From positions 40,582,619 to 40,646,618 of the forward strand of contig OX638132.1 of the NCBI GenBank assembly GCA_951804985.1: a stretch of DNA of 64,000 bases, in the 5' to 3' direction. This document shows, piece by piece, positions 1-11,382 of this stretch. Under the pieces are notes generated by a model, which did not search any database, had not been told where the DNA came from, and saw only the letters and a program-made list of their open reading frames with translations. Within the stretch, counting starts at the first letter, position 1. Each line of letters begins with the position of its first letter. The translations under genes were made by a program, and so were the position numbers. The DNA is from Dryomyza anilis. Lineage: Eukaryota > Arthropoda > Insecta > Diptera > Dryomyzidae.

Positions 1-713
1 CATGTCTGGTGACATGCTAAAATAAGTACTGCGAAAACAGCTGCAGAGTGTGTTTTTGAAATGTGCGCCATAAATAGTGCGTTTTAATAATTTCACGAAA
101 TTCGCGTAATTTTTATCGCTACTTTCGTGGAATATTTACAAAACGTTGAAAGCAGCGTATTCTTTCGCTGCCAAACATGTACCTCTGAACGAAAGTAGGT
201 CTTATTGTCATTGGATAGCATTTTCTTAAACGGTATTAAGAATTAAAACATATAAATGAAGTAATTTAGTGTATGTTATTTTATTTAGGGCTGCAAAGTG
301 AGATAATCTAACGATACAGATATGCAAGTGTTCCGAAATTTCTATAGCTTTACAAATCAGATCCACAGCTGAAGTGGCCTGCACTGGATTTGTGTTAGAA
401 TTTTATTCACTTTGCAATACTAATTCAAAGTGAACTAAAAACGCCGATGAAAATCGACATAAATTTACAATTTAGTTTTCATTCATGCACTGAAAATAGT
501 GATGAGATTTTTTTGAGTACCCAGCAAATGCTGGCTTTTTGTCGAATTTTCTAGCGAGAAATAACGCTATTGAAAAAATTATTATTTTACACACGTTTAG
601 CGTGATTTTTTTGTATATTATTGTGACGGGATTTTACTATTATAATTGTAGGTAATCTATTGCCAACTATAATAGTAGTAAATTCCCACCATTTTTGTTA
701 GAGTGTATACGCA
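1..713. other. AT-rich intergenic, nothing recognised
   Basis: No reading frame of note and no clear repeat end was found here. The base composition matches the rest of the non-coding DNA in the window. Confidence 0.5.
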
Positions 714-2011
714 CACCGAGAGCAAAACGTAGTTATTCATAACTATGTTTTCAACAACGGCGTAAATGAAAATCTTCCGTCAACGGAACGTACACCCATA
801 AAAAAATACTATATAAATAATATTTTTTTGATATTAAAAATAGTCAATAGGATAAATTATTATTTTAATCGGAAAATAACATTAAATACTAGAAAATACC
901 ATGACATTGCCATTGAGTTTATATGAGAAGATTTATTTTTGTATACTATTAAATCAATAATTGTCCTATTGACCAATTTTAATGGGATTTGAGTGAATTT
1001 TTTTCTGGGTGTAGTCAATTCTAACTACGTTTGAAAATTTACTTCAACGTAGTTACATTCAACTTCGACATAGTTAGAAAAAAAAATTGTGAACAACTAC
1101 GCCATAGTCAGGTTCAATTACTTCATAATATAAGAAAATAAATGTCATAATGTGTTAATTTTTCTTTTATTAAAAAAATATATATAGATAGGATTGTTTT
1201 CGACGGTCGTCTGGAATTGGAGTTCGAATGTTTGATTCTTCTTGTAGACAGTCACACTTCAAGCGTTGAACAACTACGGTTAGGGTTGGTAGTCGCCAAA
1301 ACTTGGATCCTTCTCATGACATTATGAATTCATTCTGGGGAGATTTAAATATTATTAAATATGTAAAATTCTAGAATTTATAAAGACATTTATATCGTTC
1401 GAACGAGCACCAGCAGTATGAGTTTTTTTTTTTAATATATCATCACCATCTTCTGATATTGCGCACTACGCATGCACTATCGTTTAACCCCTGCCCTATC
1501 AGAATTGATATTCAGACACTTTTTGAGACTTGATAGTAGCTGCCCATGTGCAAGAGCATTTGTCGACGCTTCCCAACTAGCTGGTAAACACTAGATGAAA
1601 GGTTTGCGAACACCGGTTCTTCCGGGTTGTCGGGCACTTGCGGACGGTGCAGCAAGTAGATGCACCAGCAGGCTGTATCAGCCGGAGTGTTTTGTAGTGC
1701 ATGTTTTGCATGGTATTTTTTATATTTATTTACTAATAATTGTTTGGACCATTGCACTGAAAAGATGTTAGCATTATTTATTAACTACACACCACTGTAA
1801 TTCTAACTTACCTTAGACCACCTGTTAATTCTCGTGTAACCAAATTTTGAACGAAACAAATAGTTTTGAAATTTTTTTAATTCAAATATTTTTAAACTGA
1901 CGTTTCTTTTTTTATTACGACCTAGTTATAAATTGAAACGTCGTCACTTTTTTAGAATTTTTAATTGACTACGGAAACTAGCATATAGTTAACTACGTTT
2001 TGCTCTCGGTG
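714..2011. mobile_element. TIR DNA element (family I), non-autonomous
   Basis: The ends carry a perfect 22-bp terminal inverted repeat, CACCGAGAGCAAAACGTAGT + TA at 714-735 and its reverse complement at 1990-2011. The core AACTACG of the repeat recurs near both ends (about 1020-1120 and 1975-2000), a subterminal pattern typical of transposase-binding sites. No transposase frame is present. A minus-strand frame of 81 codons (1512-1757) resembles nothing I know. A small MITE sits inside at 793-1011. The superfamily cannot be assigned from what I can see. Confidence 0.7.
793..1011. mobile_element. short palindromic MITE related to family A
   Basis: The element begins CACCCATAAAAAAATACT and ends with TTTCTGGGTG, flanked on each side by TA (791-792, 1012-1013). 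Both halves carry the family A right-end motif TCCTATTGACCAATTTTAAT in opposite directions (about 845-860 and 963-982), so it looks like two right ends joined head to head. It is nested in family I. Confidence 0.65.
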
Positions 2012-2790
2012 CAGAAAATAAACTGGTTCATAATATTAACGAATCCTGTTCATAGGGGCAAATGCATACGTTTTAATGCAAGTTACATTGTGGCAATGTA
2101 CATTGTCTTGTAACTTGTTTGTGAATTTAATGATCAGTTCATTTTCAGTAAGAATCTGCGTTCATAATGTTCGTTTTTCGTGTTCGTTTCTAGTAGCGTT
2201 AGCTGCGCTCTGCTCTTCAAAAACTTGTACAGCTACAAAAAACATTTATTTAATTCGCAAAAAGCTGCGACAAATTACAAATTAATACTTTTATATTTAA
2301 TGTATATATTAATTGAATTTACATTCAAATAATAAAATGATAAAATTACACGATCGATTTCCATTGGTTATCTATTAGGTAAATAAAAGTCGAAGAAAAT
2401 GTCAAATTTATTAATCTAGATTTTTAGATGTCAAAAAAATTGAACAATTTCAAGTACAAATTTAGCGTATCTTTGCAAAATGATATTTTAACACAAAAAA
2501 TTGATGGGATATTTATATTTGAAACAAATGACTGCGAATATTTCAAGGTGTTTTTACTTCGGTATTTCTAAATCAATTGTTGGTGCTCCAATGAGGCAAT
2601 AATTCGGTTGTTGCGCAAAATTTATATGTTCCCATCCATTTTTGAAGTAACGCAGTTCGTTTTGCTGTTCACGTTCTTGCTGAAAACGGCAATTTTTTTA
2701 ATCTGCTTCAAAGTTATTGCTGAATTTATTAATTTTTTATAATTTCAAAGTTAATTTTAAAACAAATTTCTAAAATTATAAAAATCCAAT
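2012..2790. other. AT-rich intergenic, nothing recognised
   Basis: No supported gene. Short frames here have no recognisable motifs. Confidence 0.4.
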
Positions 2791-3741
2791 AAACCAAAAA
2801 CTGGATATTAAGTGATAATCGAAGGTATATTAACATGGATATCGAAGCTTTCACTCGAGAAAAGCGTTCAACTTTTTGTAATTGTAAGCTTGAAAACCAC
2901 AGTGTTCTCCAGCAAAACTGGTAGCTTTTTATCCAATTGAATCTAGCCTTTACCTAAACTTGAATTCCGACATTCAATATACCATCGAGGTTTAACTTAA
3001 TTGTAAGCTATAAATAAAATGTGATTCGACCTTCAAATAACACTTGAATTCAAGCGCAAATATTTCCCTAATTAAAGGTTATAATATAAAATAAAATAAA
3101 ACACATATAAGTTATAATACTATATATTAAAAGGAATTAAAGTATGTTCTAAAGCTGCAACAGCACCTGCACCGGTGGCAGTGTACAGGAACTTCTTGTA
3201 AAATACACGACGTGCCTCAAAGATCAAACCAGTGAACCCAATTGCTCCACTGCGATGTATGACATTGCCAGGTTCACGTAAAATATCAATGTTGTCTGCG
3301 TATGAATGAAAATATATTAATATTTCATAAACGTATTCGTAAACCTTGGCCACTTACATTGTATAACAGGTCATCGTGCATTTTCCGTGCAGGAGAATTC
3401 TCGGGATGAATTTCATGTTTGAACCTGCACTTACATATGAATTGATTTGTCTGTTTGCTAATTCAAGCGAAAAACAATGATCTCACTGATTGTGCGAATG
3501 CAGTGGCACATATGTAGTGGTGAAAAAAATGAAAATTTTCTTGTTGACATTTAATTTATCACGTCACTGGGTTGCCACTGAGTAATTTTGTGTAGTGAAT
3601 TTCGTGTCAAGGTTTTTTAACTTCGAAAACCAACGTTGGAATAATATTCATTTCTTCGGCTTGATCATGACATTACATACACACTGGTTGTAAAAGAAAA
3701 TTCTCCAAATTTATCGAACCTTAAACTCATTGCTTATTGGG
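2791..3741 (-). mobile_element. Family D repeat, copy 1, carrying a gene fragment
   Basis: About 950 bp that recur at 39511-41820 (opposite orientation, interrupted), 47485-48302 and 48427-49330. One boundary starts at the sequence around ATAAACCAAAAACTGGATAT and the other ends at CTCATTGCTTATTGGG. I see no convincing terminal inverted repeat, so a Helitron or another rolling or foldback mechanism is possible. All copies carry the same two-exon host-like fragment in the same relative place. Confidence 0.7.
3120..3440 (-). pseudogene. MIC26/MIC27 (apolipoprotein O family) gene fragment
   Basis: Minus strand, exon about 3440-3358, intron 3357-3296 with GT...AG, then exon 3295 downwards. The second exon reads with ...GAIGFTGLIFEARR and FYKKFLYTATGAGAVAA, the glycine-rich membrane hairpin and basic loop of the inner-mitochondrial MICOS subunits MIC26/27. 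Known family members shape cristae junctions. Here only the last part of such a protein is present and it runs into an unrelated tail (LEHTLIPFNI). Because the intron is kept, the fragment came from genomic DNA and not from a processed mRNA. Assignment is by motif memory and is moderate; it could be another GxxxG-type mitochondrial protein. Confidence 0.5.
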
Positions 3742-4449
3742 AAGTCAAAAACCAATGATGCCATATTTTCGGAAGAAACACTTGGATAGAAGCACGTAGG
3801 TAAAAAACTGTTAAAATTACCGAACGAAATATATCTAGTAGGTAAAGATATCTAATGATTACGAACACCAATAGATATCTACTCGTTAAAATTACGGGCA
3901 TCATAGCGACAATGAACTCTCGCATTCAATATAGCTAATGAAATATTCATTGTAAATATGAATATTTGTCATTCTGTTTAATGATCCGTACATTGTAATT
4001 CAATGAATTTTTACATTGAAGTATTACCGAAAATTCGTTGTTACAATGAACAGTTACATTGGACCAATTTTAAAGAAATATTCTCTGTGATAATGTACTT
4101 TTTCATTGTAGATATGTACTTTTTTGGTTCAGTGTAGTAGGATCTACTTTTTTTTACTTTTTTTGTATGATTAAATCAATATTTTAAAGAAAAAAAGTAA
4201 ATGTAGGTTAATTTTATTTCCAGTTGAAAATAAGGCTAAATCTTGAGTTGAAGTAAACGTTAAAATCAATTTAAGAATTAGTGTTAATATTGATTTGAGA
4301 ATAAGGGAATTTTAAAGTTAAGGTTAAGCTACCAGTTTTTATTGAGAAAACTATGATTCTTAAATTTAGGTTAAAAGTGTTTCAAACGTTACACAGTGTC
4401 TACACCTGCCATTATTCAAAGACATAACTATGGCAAAACAAAAAATCTG
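3742..4449. other. intergenic, nothing recognised
   Basis: Contains a run of ACATTGAA/TTCATTGTA-like words (about 3940-4110), but no gene and no clear element ends. Confidence 0.35.
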
Positions 4450-4557
4450 CTAGCCATACGAATGTCTAATATTGTTGGTTGGGCATTGTATGTCTAGCCA
4501 ATAAATGGCACAAACAATTTTCAAATTTTGAAATAAATAACAAACAAAAATTGTTCA

Positions 4558-5689
4558 ATGTCTAACTCTAGACAAAAGCGTTGTATTCTTGCATTAAACG
4601 CAATAAATGAGTCAGGGAAATACGTTGAAAACAGCAAGAAACGACGATTTTGGGTAAATCCATTTTTGGAATTGATGGGACTGAATGATATAGAAGCGAA
4701 ACTGCTGAAAGACATTCTGTGGGAGGATGGAACCAATTTACACATTTTTGCAGAATGACTATCCATAACTTCAATTTTGTACTTGCACAGGTAGTAGTTA
4801 TCATTAATTTATTTACTGTAGAATTTACAGCGCAATAAAATGTTTTTGTAGGTCGAACCAAAAATCAAAAAACAAGACACGGTTATGCGTTATGCCATAT
4901 TTTCAAGACTGCGACTTGAAATTACTTTAAGATATATAGATACGGACGATTCATACAGGTCATTGGATTTTTTAACATATATTTCAAGAAAAATGATCAG
5001 TACATTTGTGCCAGAAGTACTACAGTCAATTATTGAAGCTCCTCAGACTGAATGTTTGCAAGTAAAATAATTTTAACAATTCATTGTAACAGTTGTGGGT
5101 AATATGGCATATTTGCAGACACCGCACTCGCAGAAAGAGTGGCTATTGGTAGCGAACGATTTCAATCAGTTTTGGGATTTTCCACATATGATGGGAAACA
5201 TATCCGGATAAAGGCGTCATCAAATTCTGGTTCAGATTTTTACAACTTTTTAGTATTGTCCTACTGGCGGTGATAGATGCACACAGTCGCTTCTTTAACA
5301 TTGATGTCGGTGGCAATGGACACGCGTCTGATGTTATTATTCTTAAGAATAGCAGTTTATTCCAAGGACTTAAATCCGGAACACTAAACACCACCTGCTG
5401 AACCTTTAAATGGCCACGAATATAAAACACAATTTTTTTCATTGATGACGATATCTTTGTGTTAGACCGGAACTTTATGAAAGAATACAACAGAAATTCG
5501 AACCTAACCACATCACAGGAAGTGTTTAACTACAGGTTAAGTCGTGCACGTCTTACAGTCGAAATGGCGTTTGGAAGAATGGCATCTCTATTTAGGATTT
5601 TCCATCGTCCTATAGAAATCAATTTAAAAAGCTGCGACATTTTAGTGGCAACCTGTTGTGTTTTACATAATTTTCTTACAAAAAACTAG
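4558..5689 (+). pseudogene. PIF/Harbinger (HARBI1-like) transposase, inactive
   Basis: Known members cut and paste TIR elements with a DDE active site. The N-terminal exon starts at 4558 (MSNSRQKRCILALNAINES). After an intron comes a frame ending near 5067 with LEITLRYIDTDDSYRSLDF and FVPEVLQSIIEAP, both typical of the family. A GTAAAA donor at 5068 and a TTTGCAG acceptor near 5120 give a third exon with FWDFPHMMGNISG, matching the usual FPHCxGAIDGKH segment with the catalytic aspartate altered. Stops and frameshifts follow from about 5205. The C-terminal part is readable at 5459-5689 (RARLTVEMAFGRMASLFRIF, CCVLHNFL). The gene is clearly dead. Confidence 0.85.
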
Positions 5690-5932
5690 AAACTCCAGAA
5701 AACTTTGAAAAAAAAATGTCAATCTTCGAAACTTCCTGAGACGTTAACTCCTTTGACTAACCAAGAGCACATTGCGTACAGGTACACTTTCAGAAACAGA
5801 GATAATGTATGTGCATACTGTGTAACAAATGGGGATGTTCCATATGAATGAGAAACAGTAAAAAAAAAACAAAAATAGTTTGAATTAGACAATAAAAATT
5901 CATTTAAATAACATTTAATAAAATTATGAAAT

Positions 5933-8008
5933 TTAATTGATTGCGTAATCATTGTAACATATCATTTCAAAAAGTTCATCAGTATCTACTTCTTCGTCTA
6001 ATGCTGATTGCGATTCTGATGCTGTATCTTGGGTTATAACTATATTCTCACAAATTTTTGGTGTGCTTTTTGCTTTTAAAGACCGCAGTACATTCGCTGA
6101 TAGAATTCTGTGAATTTCATCCATTGTAGAGGTTGCTTCCAGCGGCGTTAGTTGACTTAGCTGCATTGCTACTGTTTTGCCAAATGCGGTATAAACTGTT
6201 TCTATTTCCCCGTCCTTTGCAAAGGAGACAACGGCATCTACTGCATCATCAAATTTTGAAGTCGAAGCTGACGATTTTTTAACTTTTTTTAAAGTCGACC
6301 GCGATGGACCCAAGCAACAATTTACTAGGCAGCTCAAATACTGCTAAGTTTCTGGTAGGATTTTGAAGAGTATATACTCGCCGGTAAAAACTAGTCAAAA
6401 ACTGGTCGGTTACTGGTAGGGATTTGAACAGTAGTTGAAAAAGAATGGCCAAAATCTGGTCTACCAGTATAACTAGTCAAAATCTGGTCGGTTACTGGTA
6501 GGGATTTGAATAGTAGATCCTACCAGTAAAACTTGTCAAAAACTGGCTAAAAACTGGTCTCCTACCAGTAAAACTAGTCAAAAACAGGTCGGTTACTGGT
6601 AGGGAGAGTAGAGGGAGAGTATTTCCAAATATATGATAAAACAAAACATAGCAGCTTTGGCTTATCAAACAAATTTCACTTTGTGAAATTATTTGAAAAA
6701 CAAAATTAGCTTCAAATTTCTTTCCAATTCAATGAAAGGTTTGTAGTGTTAATATCTAATATATGTATAATATATTTTTCATATTTTCGTTGCAGAATCT
6801 CCTGGGTCAAGGTTGCTGATATAATGTTTATGAACGCAAAATTTCTCAAGGCAGCGAATACTACCAAATTTCAGAGTCGAATAGCGTCTGTGTATGGCAA
6901 GAATCGCGGGACGTTCGTGTTTGCATTAGAACGCAAAGCTATTCACTAAGACACCGTCGGAACCGCGTTTTTGTGTTCATATTTTATATTTTTATTTATG
7001 TTGGATTTTTTCTTTTAAATCAATAGAAACTAAAATTTTATTTATTTATTTTATTTTCTTTTTTCCAGCCAGTTTGTGGCAAATTTATCGCCAGGTTCTG
7101 GAAAGTTTTCGGCCAGTTTTAGGCCAGTTTAGGGCTAGTATACTGTCCAGAAACCGAAGAGTTTACTGGCTAGTTTCTAGTGGGAAAATGCGTGACATCG
7201 CTTGCGAGTAACTGGCATGTTTCTAACCAGTTTTTGGCCAGTTGTTGACCAGTATTTGACCAGTTACAGGCTAGTTTACCAACCAGAAACCGAAGACTTT
7301 TACTGGCCAGTTTCTGGTAGTAAAGTGCGTGACTGGTAAGTTTACTTGCCAGAAACTAGCCAAGTGAATAGTTATACTGGCTAGATACTGTTAGGAAACT
7401 GGTCGGAATTGATGCTTGGGGAGTTGCCAATGGTGGTGGCGTTGGTATTTGTGTAGGAGTAATTGGCGGTGACGAAACATTTTCCATACATACAGCATCG
7501 TTTAGATTATCAGATGCATCTGTTGGTTCTTCTGATAGATCTACATCGCATATCTAAAAGGAATTCTCGATTGTCATTTAAACTACTAATAAATTAATAA
7601 CTTACCGATCTATAATTGCTTTGAGTTTTCCTTAAAACTATTACGGAATCCAAGAAAACAAATTCATCGTAATAAAACAAATTTGGTTGGTATATTTCAT
7701 TCGCTCCTGCACCAGATTTTTTAGAATTATGCACTTTCTTTTTTTCATTCACTTACGCAGCCCGCAAATATATTTTTTTTTATTGGTTCTACATTTTTAT
7801 TAAACTGTTTTGCAAGCTGAATCCATGCATTTTTTGTAAATCAATCCTTTTGTAGGTGTAACTTTTTATTATAAATCACTTTTTTATATAAATTCCATAG
7901 GCAATCGAATTAGGAATAATTATTAATTAACTTAATTACATCACTTGGATGCATACGCCAATCCATTTTAAATGCGTTTAAAATTTCAAAAAAATTTAAA
8001 AATAAAAA
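5933..8008 (-). pseudogene. MADF-type partner protein of the Harbinger element, split
   Basis: Reads on the minus strand from about 8008. The first part resembles a MADF (Myb/SANT-like) domain, with MDWRMHPSDVIKLINNYS, a CLWN word and an AWIQLAKQFN word, broken by stops. A middle exon near 7560-7430 is proline/threonine rich. Family F (6309-7420) then interrupts the coding sequence, and reading resumes at 6308 with a lysine/serine-rich stretch. The tail (FGKTVAMQLSQLTPLEAT, MDEIHRILS) resembles the BESS motif that often ends MADF proteins. The protein would have bound the element's ends together with the transposase. It is not functional here. Confidence 0.65.
6309..7420. mobile_element. TIR element with ACCAGT/ACTGGT subterminal repeats (family F)
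   Basis: Ends are CCCAAGCAACAATTT and its rough reverse complement AATTGATGCTTGGG. About 250-400 bp inside each end are packed with many copies of AACTGGTC/TACCAGTA in both orientations, more than I have seen in standard MITEs. A plus-strand frame (6746-6949) follows a TTGCAG acceptor-like site at about 6795, ends VFALERKAIH, and could be a captured exon. The insertion lies in the MADF gene, so it is younger than the Harbinger copy. Confidence 0.7.
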
Positions 8009-8479
8009 CATTTTTACAAAAAGACACTAGAAAAAAATTGTTTATTTGACAGTTAATGGTAAAAATTTAGCCAGACATAGAAAGCAAGACATACATCTTC
8101 TTATCTATGGCTAGTACACCCAGAAAAAAATCATGGTAAATTGATAGTATTTCAATAGAAAAACAATAATTTATACCATTAAAATTGGTCAATAGGATGC
8201 GTCCCATCAGTTCAGAGTTGCCATAATAGAGGTTCGATGTATAATATATTTTCTGTAATAAATAAATATATAAATATAATTTATTTACAATAAATACATT
8301 GAGCCCTTACCAATGTCGCGTTTAATAATGTGGATTATAACAAAAAAATACATGCGACCATTTTGAGTTTTCCATTGACATGTACCTGCAAGAAATGTAT
8401 AAATGAAGAAATAAACAATAAATAAATCATACACAAGATAATGTATATATATATAATATATACTTTATTAGAAACTGGA

Positions 8480-8970
8480 TTGTTTAATCAAAATTGGATT
8501 TTATATTAAAAATTTGATTTTTAGTAAAAATGTTAAATAAAGTAAACATTTTAATTTTTGATTAAAAAAATTTAATTTTAAATTTTTAGTAATAATTTGA
8601 CTTTTAATTTTTAGTAAAAATTTAGTAAAAATTTGAATTTTTAAGTAAAAATTTGAATTTTTATGTAAAATTTTGAATTTTTTTTAGCAAAAATATGAAT
8701 TTTTAAGTAAAAATTTAAATTTTTAGTAATAATTTGAAGTGTTAGTAAAAAATTAAAAATTCAAAACAATTCAATTTGTAGAAAAAAAGGGATATTTTAG
8801 ATTTTTAATTTAGTAAAATTTTAATTTAATATAAATTTTAATTGAATATAAATTTTACTTTAATATAAATTTCAATTTAATATAAATTTGTCATACAGTA
8901 TGATTTTAATTTAGTAAAAATCATAATTTACTAAAATTTTAAATTTAAACATATAGTTTGCTAAAAATTG
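8480..8970. repeat. degenerate AT-rich tandem repeat
   Basis: Many close variants of TTTTTAGTAAAAATTTGAAT follow one another. No coding content is visible. Confidence 0.7.
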
Positions 8971-9010
8971 GAAAAAATAAAGATAATATATTGAACTCTA
9001 ATTATACACA

Positions 9011-9745
9011 CCTTAATGTCTTGGAACATGCGTACAAAGCGATTTTTATAGTCTGCAGGCATGTTGACCTCACGTAGCCACTCGACAATATCTTCCTCCT
9101 TATCGCTGTCAGATTTAGTGTCTAGAATTAATATGCGTTGGAAGCGTTTTGATAAATATTGTATAATTGTAAATAGTTAAAACATTTGCGCACCTGAGTG
9201 TAATTTTAACGATGTGATAGCGCATAAACACATCCTTGTTTTTCACATATTTCAGCACTATCAGTACATCACGCAGACAGCCGTCGATCTGCTCGTTCGT
9301 TAGCCGATTACTCACCGGCGTGCGACGCAGCGACACACGCAGTTGGCCAGCAGTTCTGGGCCTTTTCTCTTGTGATGACAAAAGGAAGTTCTTGAAGCTA
9401 ATACAAACCAAATGTTAAATATGCAATAAAATATAAAAGAAACTATATTTACCTTGACGACACTCGTATCATTAACTACGGTCTTTAATGTTGCGTGAAT
9501 CGTAATTTAATGCCTTCTTCACTAAGACACTAAACTTCTTGAAGAGCTCCAGCAGTCTGGGGCAGCACATGGTAACTGCTTGACTGCAAGTATCGTCGGG
9601 TGCGCGTCTTTTTCGCCCAGCTTGGCATCTGTGTATTTCATGAACTATTTTACACCGTTGACCTATTGCAGCTCGGACGAACGATGACGTGGCCTTCAGA
9701 TAGGACGCTTCAAATTTTCGCAAAATGTTTCAGCTTGTCCTTCAT
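9011..9745 (-). pseudogene. Cullin-5 gene fragment
   Basis: Minus strand. Blocks come in the order expected for the middle of a cullin: LLELFKKFSVLVKKALNYDS near 9550, RDVLIVLKYVKNKDVFMRYH near 9270-9220, and ILDTKSDSDKEEDIVEWLRE then NMPADY and RMFQDIKV at 9130-9012. Cullin-5 is the scaffold of a RING ubiquitin ligase; these blocks belong to its cullin-repeat/cullin-homology junction. Frames change between blocks and stops occur, so no protein can be made. GT-AG intron sequence survives (about 9414-9452, and a donor at 9011), so this is a genomic, not retroposed, copy. It lies inside the family A MITE. Confidence 0.75.
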
Positions 9746-10513
9746 GTTCGAGCATTAAATTAGCTCTCGCGCACGTTAATGACCAGAAACGAATAGTCAT
9801 ACACTATTTGCATTGCGACTCTTGTAGCCGGTCCTTGATATCTGCCACTTCTTTTACTATTGCTGCTGGCGGTTACAGGTGCGGCGAATGTTGAGGAGGA
9901 AAAAAAGTTTTATATTAATAAAAAACTTAAATTAAATAAATTACTTACAATTTCAATAAGTAATTTCTCCAGCACACTGCGTCATAAATTCTTTTTTAAA
10001 ATGAAAAGTTCTGACACAAAAGTCAGTGGTTGGTGTTCGTTTTGAACTAAACGAACAACAAAAGAAACGAACAAAAAGGCAGCCATAATTAAAAAATTAC
10101 TCTCTCAGAATAAAAGTTGAAAAAGAAAAAGTTTATTTGGCATGACGTTATTCAGAATACTTCCGAGCGGAGCTGAGAATACACTGGGTAATCACGCAGA
10201 ATGACGTACAAAACGAACATGTTTGCATTCGTTTTTATGTTCTTTTTACACCACGTTTATTATTATAGGAGGAAACCATTTAAACAACAGTATTTATTCT
10301 TTTTAAAATAATAATATTGAAATATTTAAATTTATGTTTCTGAATTTTTCAAATACTATTGAATTAATTAGAAAACTTTTGATTTAAAAAGAAAAAACTA
10401 TTAATACATGAACCATAAGATAAATGGTCGTACCATAAAGTACTTAATGGTACATTTTCTTCTGGTGGCTGGTGTAGACCCCGTGTTAACCTCAACTCTA
10501 CGACATGAAAGTA

Positions 10514-10666
10514 ATGCCCGATTTACATTGTATCTTCTGTGAGTCTCACCGTATCTCCTAGGGTTGCATTTTTTTAAATTTTTATATAAAAATAGTATTT
10601 TTTGGAACAAATGCACCCCTAGGAGATACAGTGAGACTCACAGAAGATACAATGTAAATCGGGCAT
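10514..10666. repeat. near-perfect hairpin MITE
   Basis: Arms of 58 bp (10514-10571 and 10609-10666) pair with two mismatches around a 37-nt loop. The arms begin ATGCCCGATTTACATTGTAT. TA lies directly on each side (10512-10513, 10667-10668), consistent with a Tc1/mariner-type target duplication. A transcript through it would form a long double-stranded stem. Confidence 0.85.
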
Positions 10667-10702
10667 TATGATTGATTTCAAAGCATTCGCAAGTTAATAT
10701 TA

Positions 10703-11316
10703 AGTGCAACGGCATATTGGTTTACCATTGGGTTTACTTAATTGTGATAAGGAAAAAGTACGTCATTTTCCTTTTTGTAGTAGTCTAATGTCAAAAAAAC
10801 TCAATAGTTTTGTTGCAAATGTCCAAGAACTCAGGGTGTTTCCTATCAGTCAACTGTAAATATCTCAAATTTCATTGCTGTTGTGGCAAACATCTCGTAA
10901 CTATCGGCATATATGTCATATTTAAATAATACTAAGAGTTTTGCCGCGGTAGCTCAGTGGTTAGTGCGTTGGACTGCGAGCCGAAAGGTCCCCGGTTCAA
11001 GCCTGGACTGGGGCTAACAACATCTTTTCATAGAAACATTTTTCTATACCGCACTACCTCTCAGCAATAAATGGCAAACCTACGAGAGTAAAACCATTGC
11101 CTATGAAAAGTTCTCACCCGCCGTTCGGATTCGGCAATAAACTGTAGGTCCCACCACTTTGAGTACAAATATAACACGCACAGCTCAAAATGATAAGAGA
11201 ACTCGGCCGAAGTTCTATACAGGACTGTAGCGCCAAATATTGAATATTTGCTACAATGAGTAAATTTAAACAGATAGTTGCAGCAAAACATTCATAAACA
11301 TCTTGTTTTCTTAGTG
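10703..11316 (+). mobile_element. Family C repeat, copy 1
   Basis: Shares long stretches with 42293-42652 (reversed) and 43112-44370. Marker words are CTGTAAATATCTCA, GCTGTTGTGGCAAACATCTC and the end CATCTTGTTTTCTTAGTGT. It is interrupted by a SINE at 10943-11237. No coding sequence is visible. Confidence 0.7.
10943..11237 (+). mobile_element. tRNA-derived SINE, copy 1
   Basis: The 5' head is tRNA-like: an A box TAGCTCAGTGG at about 10951 and a B box GGTTCAAGCC about 45 bases later, as needed for RNA polymerase III. The body (CATAGAAACATTTTTCTATACC ... GTAGGTCCCACCACTTTGAG ... GGACTGTAGCGCCAAA) is unrelated to tRNA. Other copies are at 56001-56303, 61728-61913 and 63669-63966. It has no protein-coding capacity and would need a LINE for mobility. 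Confidence 0.85.
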
Positions 11317-11382
11317 TATGTATTATAATTGCGTAAATATGTCGCGCACACAATTTAGAAGTATATCTACTAATCCTAGTCC

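Larger units (their letters stand above)
4450..8114. mobile_element. decayed PIF/Harbinger transposon
   Basis: The two ends carry a similar inverted start, CTAGCCATA, at 4450 and (reversed) at 8106-8114, each followed inward by an ATGTCTAGCCAA-like word. Inside lie a broken DDE transposase on the plus strand and, convergent to it, a MADF-type DNA-binding partner on the minus strand. This two-gene layout is the known organisation of PIF/Harbinger elements. A 1.1-kb unrelated TIR element (family F) splits the partner gene. The right end abuts a family A MITE at 8117. Confidence 0.75.
8117..10476 (-). mobile_element. Family A MITE, copy 1, expanded by a gene fragment
   Basis: Reverse copy. It begins CACCCAGAAAAAAATCATGG at 8117 after a TA, continues as the family A right half to about 8370 (ATGCGACCATTTTGAG), and the left half resumes near 10192 (CACGCAGAATGACGTAC) and runs to about 10466. 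In ordinary copies these two points are a few bases apart. The 1.8 kb between holds AT-rich repeats and Cullin-5-like exons, so host DNA has entered the middle of the MITE. Confidence 0.7.

Noticed and set aside
1512..1757. 81-codon minus-strand frame as a host gene
   Set aside because: It lies inside a TIR element, has no recognised motif and no splice or promoter context.
10943..11020. A functional tRNA gene
   Set aside because: The A and B boxes are present, but the same head recurs attached to one body and an ATT tail in several copies; the cloverleaf is imperfect. It is a SINE head.
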